This document shows positions 43,138 through 43,264 of a stretch of 43,264 bases of DNA, piece by piece. Under the pieces are notes generated by a model. That model worked only from the letters and a program-made list of their open reading frames with translations, ran no database searches and was not told where the DNA came from. Positions within the stretch are counted from its first letter, which is position 1, and each line of letters starts with the position of its first letter. The DNA lies in NCBI RefSeq assembly GCF_020521235.1, contig NZ_BLAY01000084.1, forward strand, positions 1 to 43,264. The letters are read 5' to 3'. A program made the position numbers and the translations under genes. This stretch comes from Microseira wollei NIES-4236. Its GTDB lineage: Bacteria; Cyanobacteriota; Cyanobacteriia; Cyanobacteriales; Aerosakkonemataceae.

Positions 43138-43264
43138 TTACCAGGTTCCCATCTCCGATCAACGGGGGTAGGGGCACGGCAGGTGAACAACTTTGGCTTG
43201 ACGACAACACTTGCTGATGCCGTGCCCCTACAATGTTGTGTCGGTTATTACCAGGTTCCCATCT
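43138..43264. mobile_element. MITE-like palindrome flanked by a 17-bp direct repeat
   Basis: GTAGGGGCACGGCA (43168-43181) and TGCCGTGCCCCTAC (43218-43231) are perfect 14-bp inverted ends of a 64-bp element. TTACCAGGTTCCCATCT occurs at 43138-43154 and again at 43248-43264 on the window edge. It lies upstream of the giant gene, so it is inside or near its promoter region. Confidence 0.8.

Overview
The window looks like chromosomal DNA of a filamentous, probably non-heterocystous cyanobacterium (Oscillatoriales-like). The evidence is many GCGATCGC (HIP1) octamers, cyanobacterial families (CPP1-like, DUF3082, DUF2811, UrtA-E behind an NtcA-type promoter), arrays of 7-base repeats, and many small palindromic dispersed repeats. 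The genus is an inference. No rRNA, tRNA or CRISPR array was seen.

Layout. (1) 1-9323, minus strand: a four-gene cell-surface cluster, transcribed from 9323 leftwards: a small secreted DUF11 protein, a ~1400-residue outer-membrane barrel with Ig-like N-terminal domains, a beta-helix protein, and a DUF11/SdrD-B repeat protein that runs off the left edge. (2) 9963-12911, plus strand: an SDR oxidoreductase, a 4-hydroxyphenylpyruvate dioxygenase and a HAD phosphatase. (3) 12912-13974: a graveyard of mobile DNA (decayed transposase, group II intron 3' end, IS200/IS605-like ends). (4) 13975-18822: a CPP1-like membrane protein, an OmpR-type response regulator with a clear terminator, a DUF2811 protein and a GAF/HD-GYP protein. 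(5) 18900-20640: an IscB-type RNA-guided nuclease gene with a structured RNA region upstream; its HNH catalytic histidine reads as glutamine. (6) 20636-22940, minus strand: DUF3082, ispE and rsmA. (7) 22978-32376, plus strand: the urea ABC transporter genes urtABCD and urtE, split by three AIM24/TIGR00266 paralogues and an M48 metalloprotease. (8) 33147-43100, minus strand: one gene for a ~3317-residue protein that alternates TPR arrays with three GT9-like and two OGT/SPINDLY-like glycosyltransferase modules and ends in a DUF5672-type domain.

The most unusual signals are: the giant six-module glycosyltransferase; the IscB with a substituted HNH histidine; a family of elements with about 19-bp inverted ends (AACTCAAGTTGCTAGTTAT) that enclose 7-mer repeat arrays and sit exactly in gene gaps of the urt/AIM24 cluster; and dispersed repeats that have entered reading frames without breaking them (dioxygenase, beta-helix protein, barrel protein, giant protein). 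All function calls come from reading motifs by eye; no database search was run.
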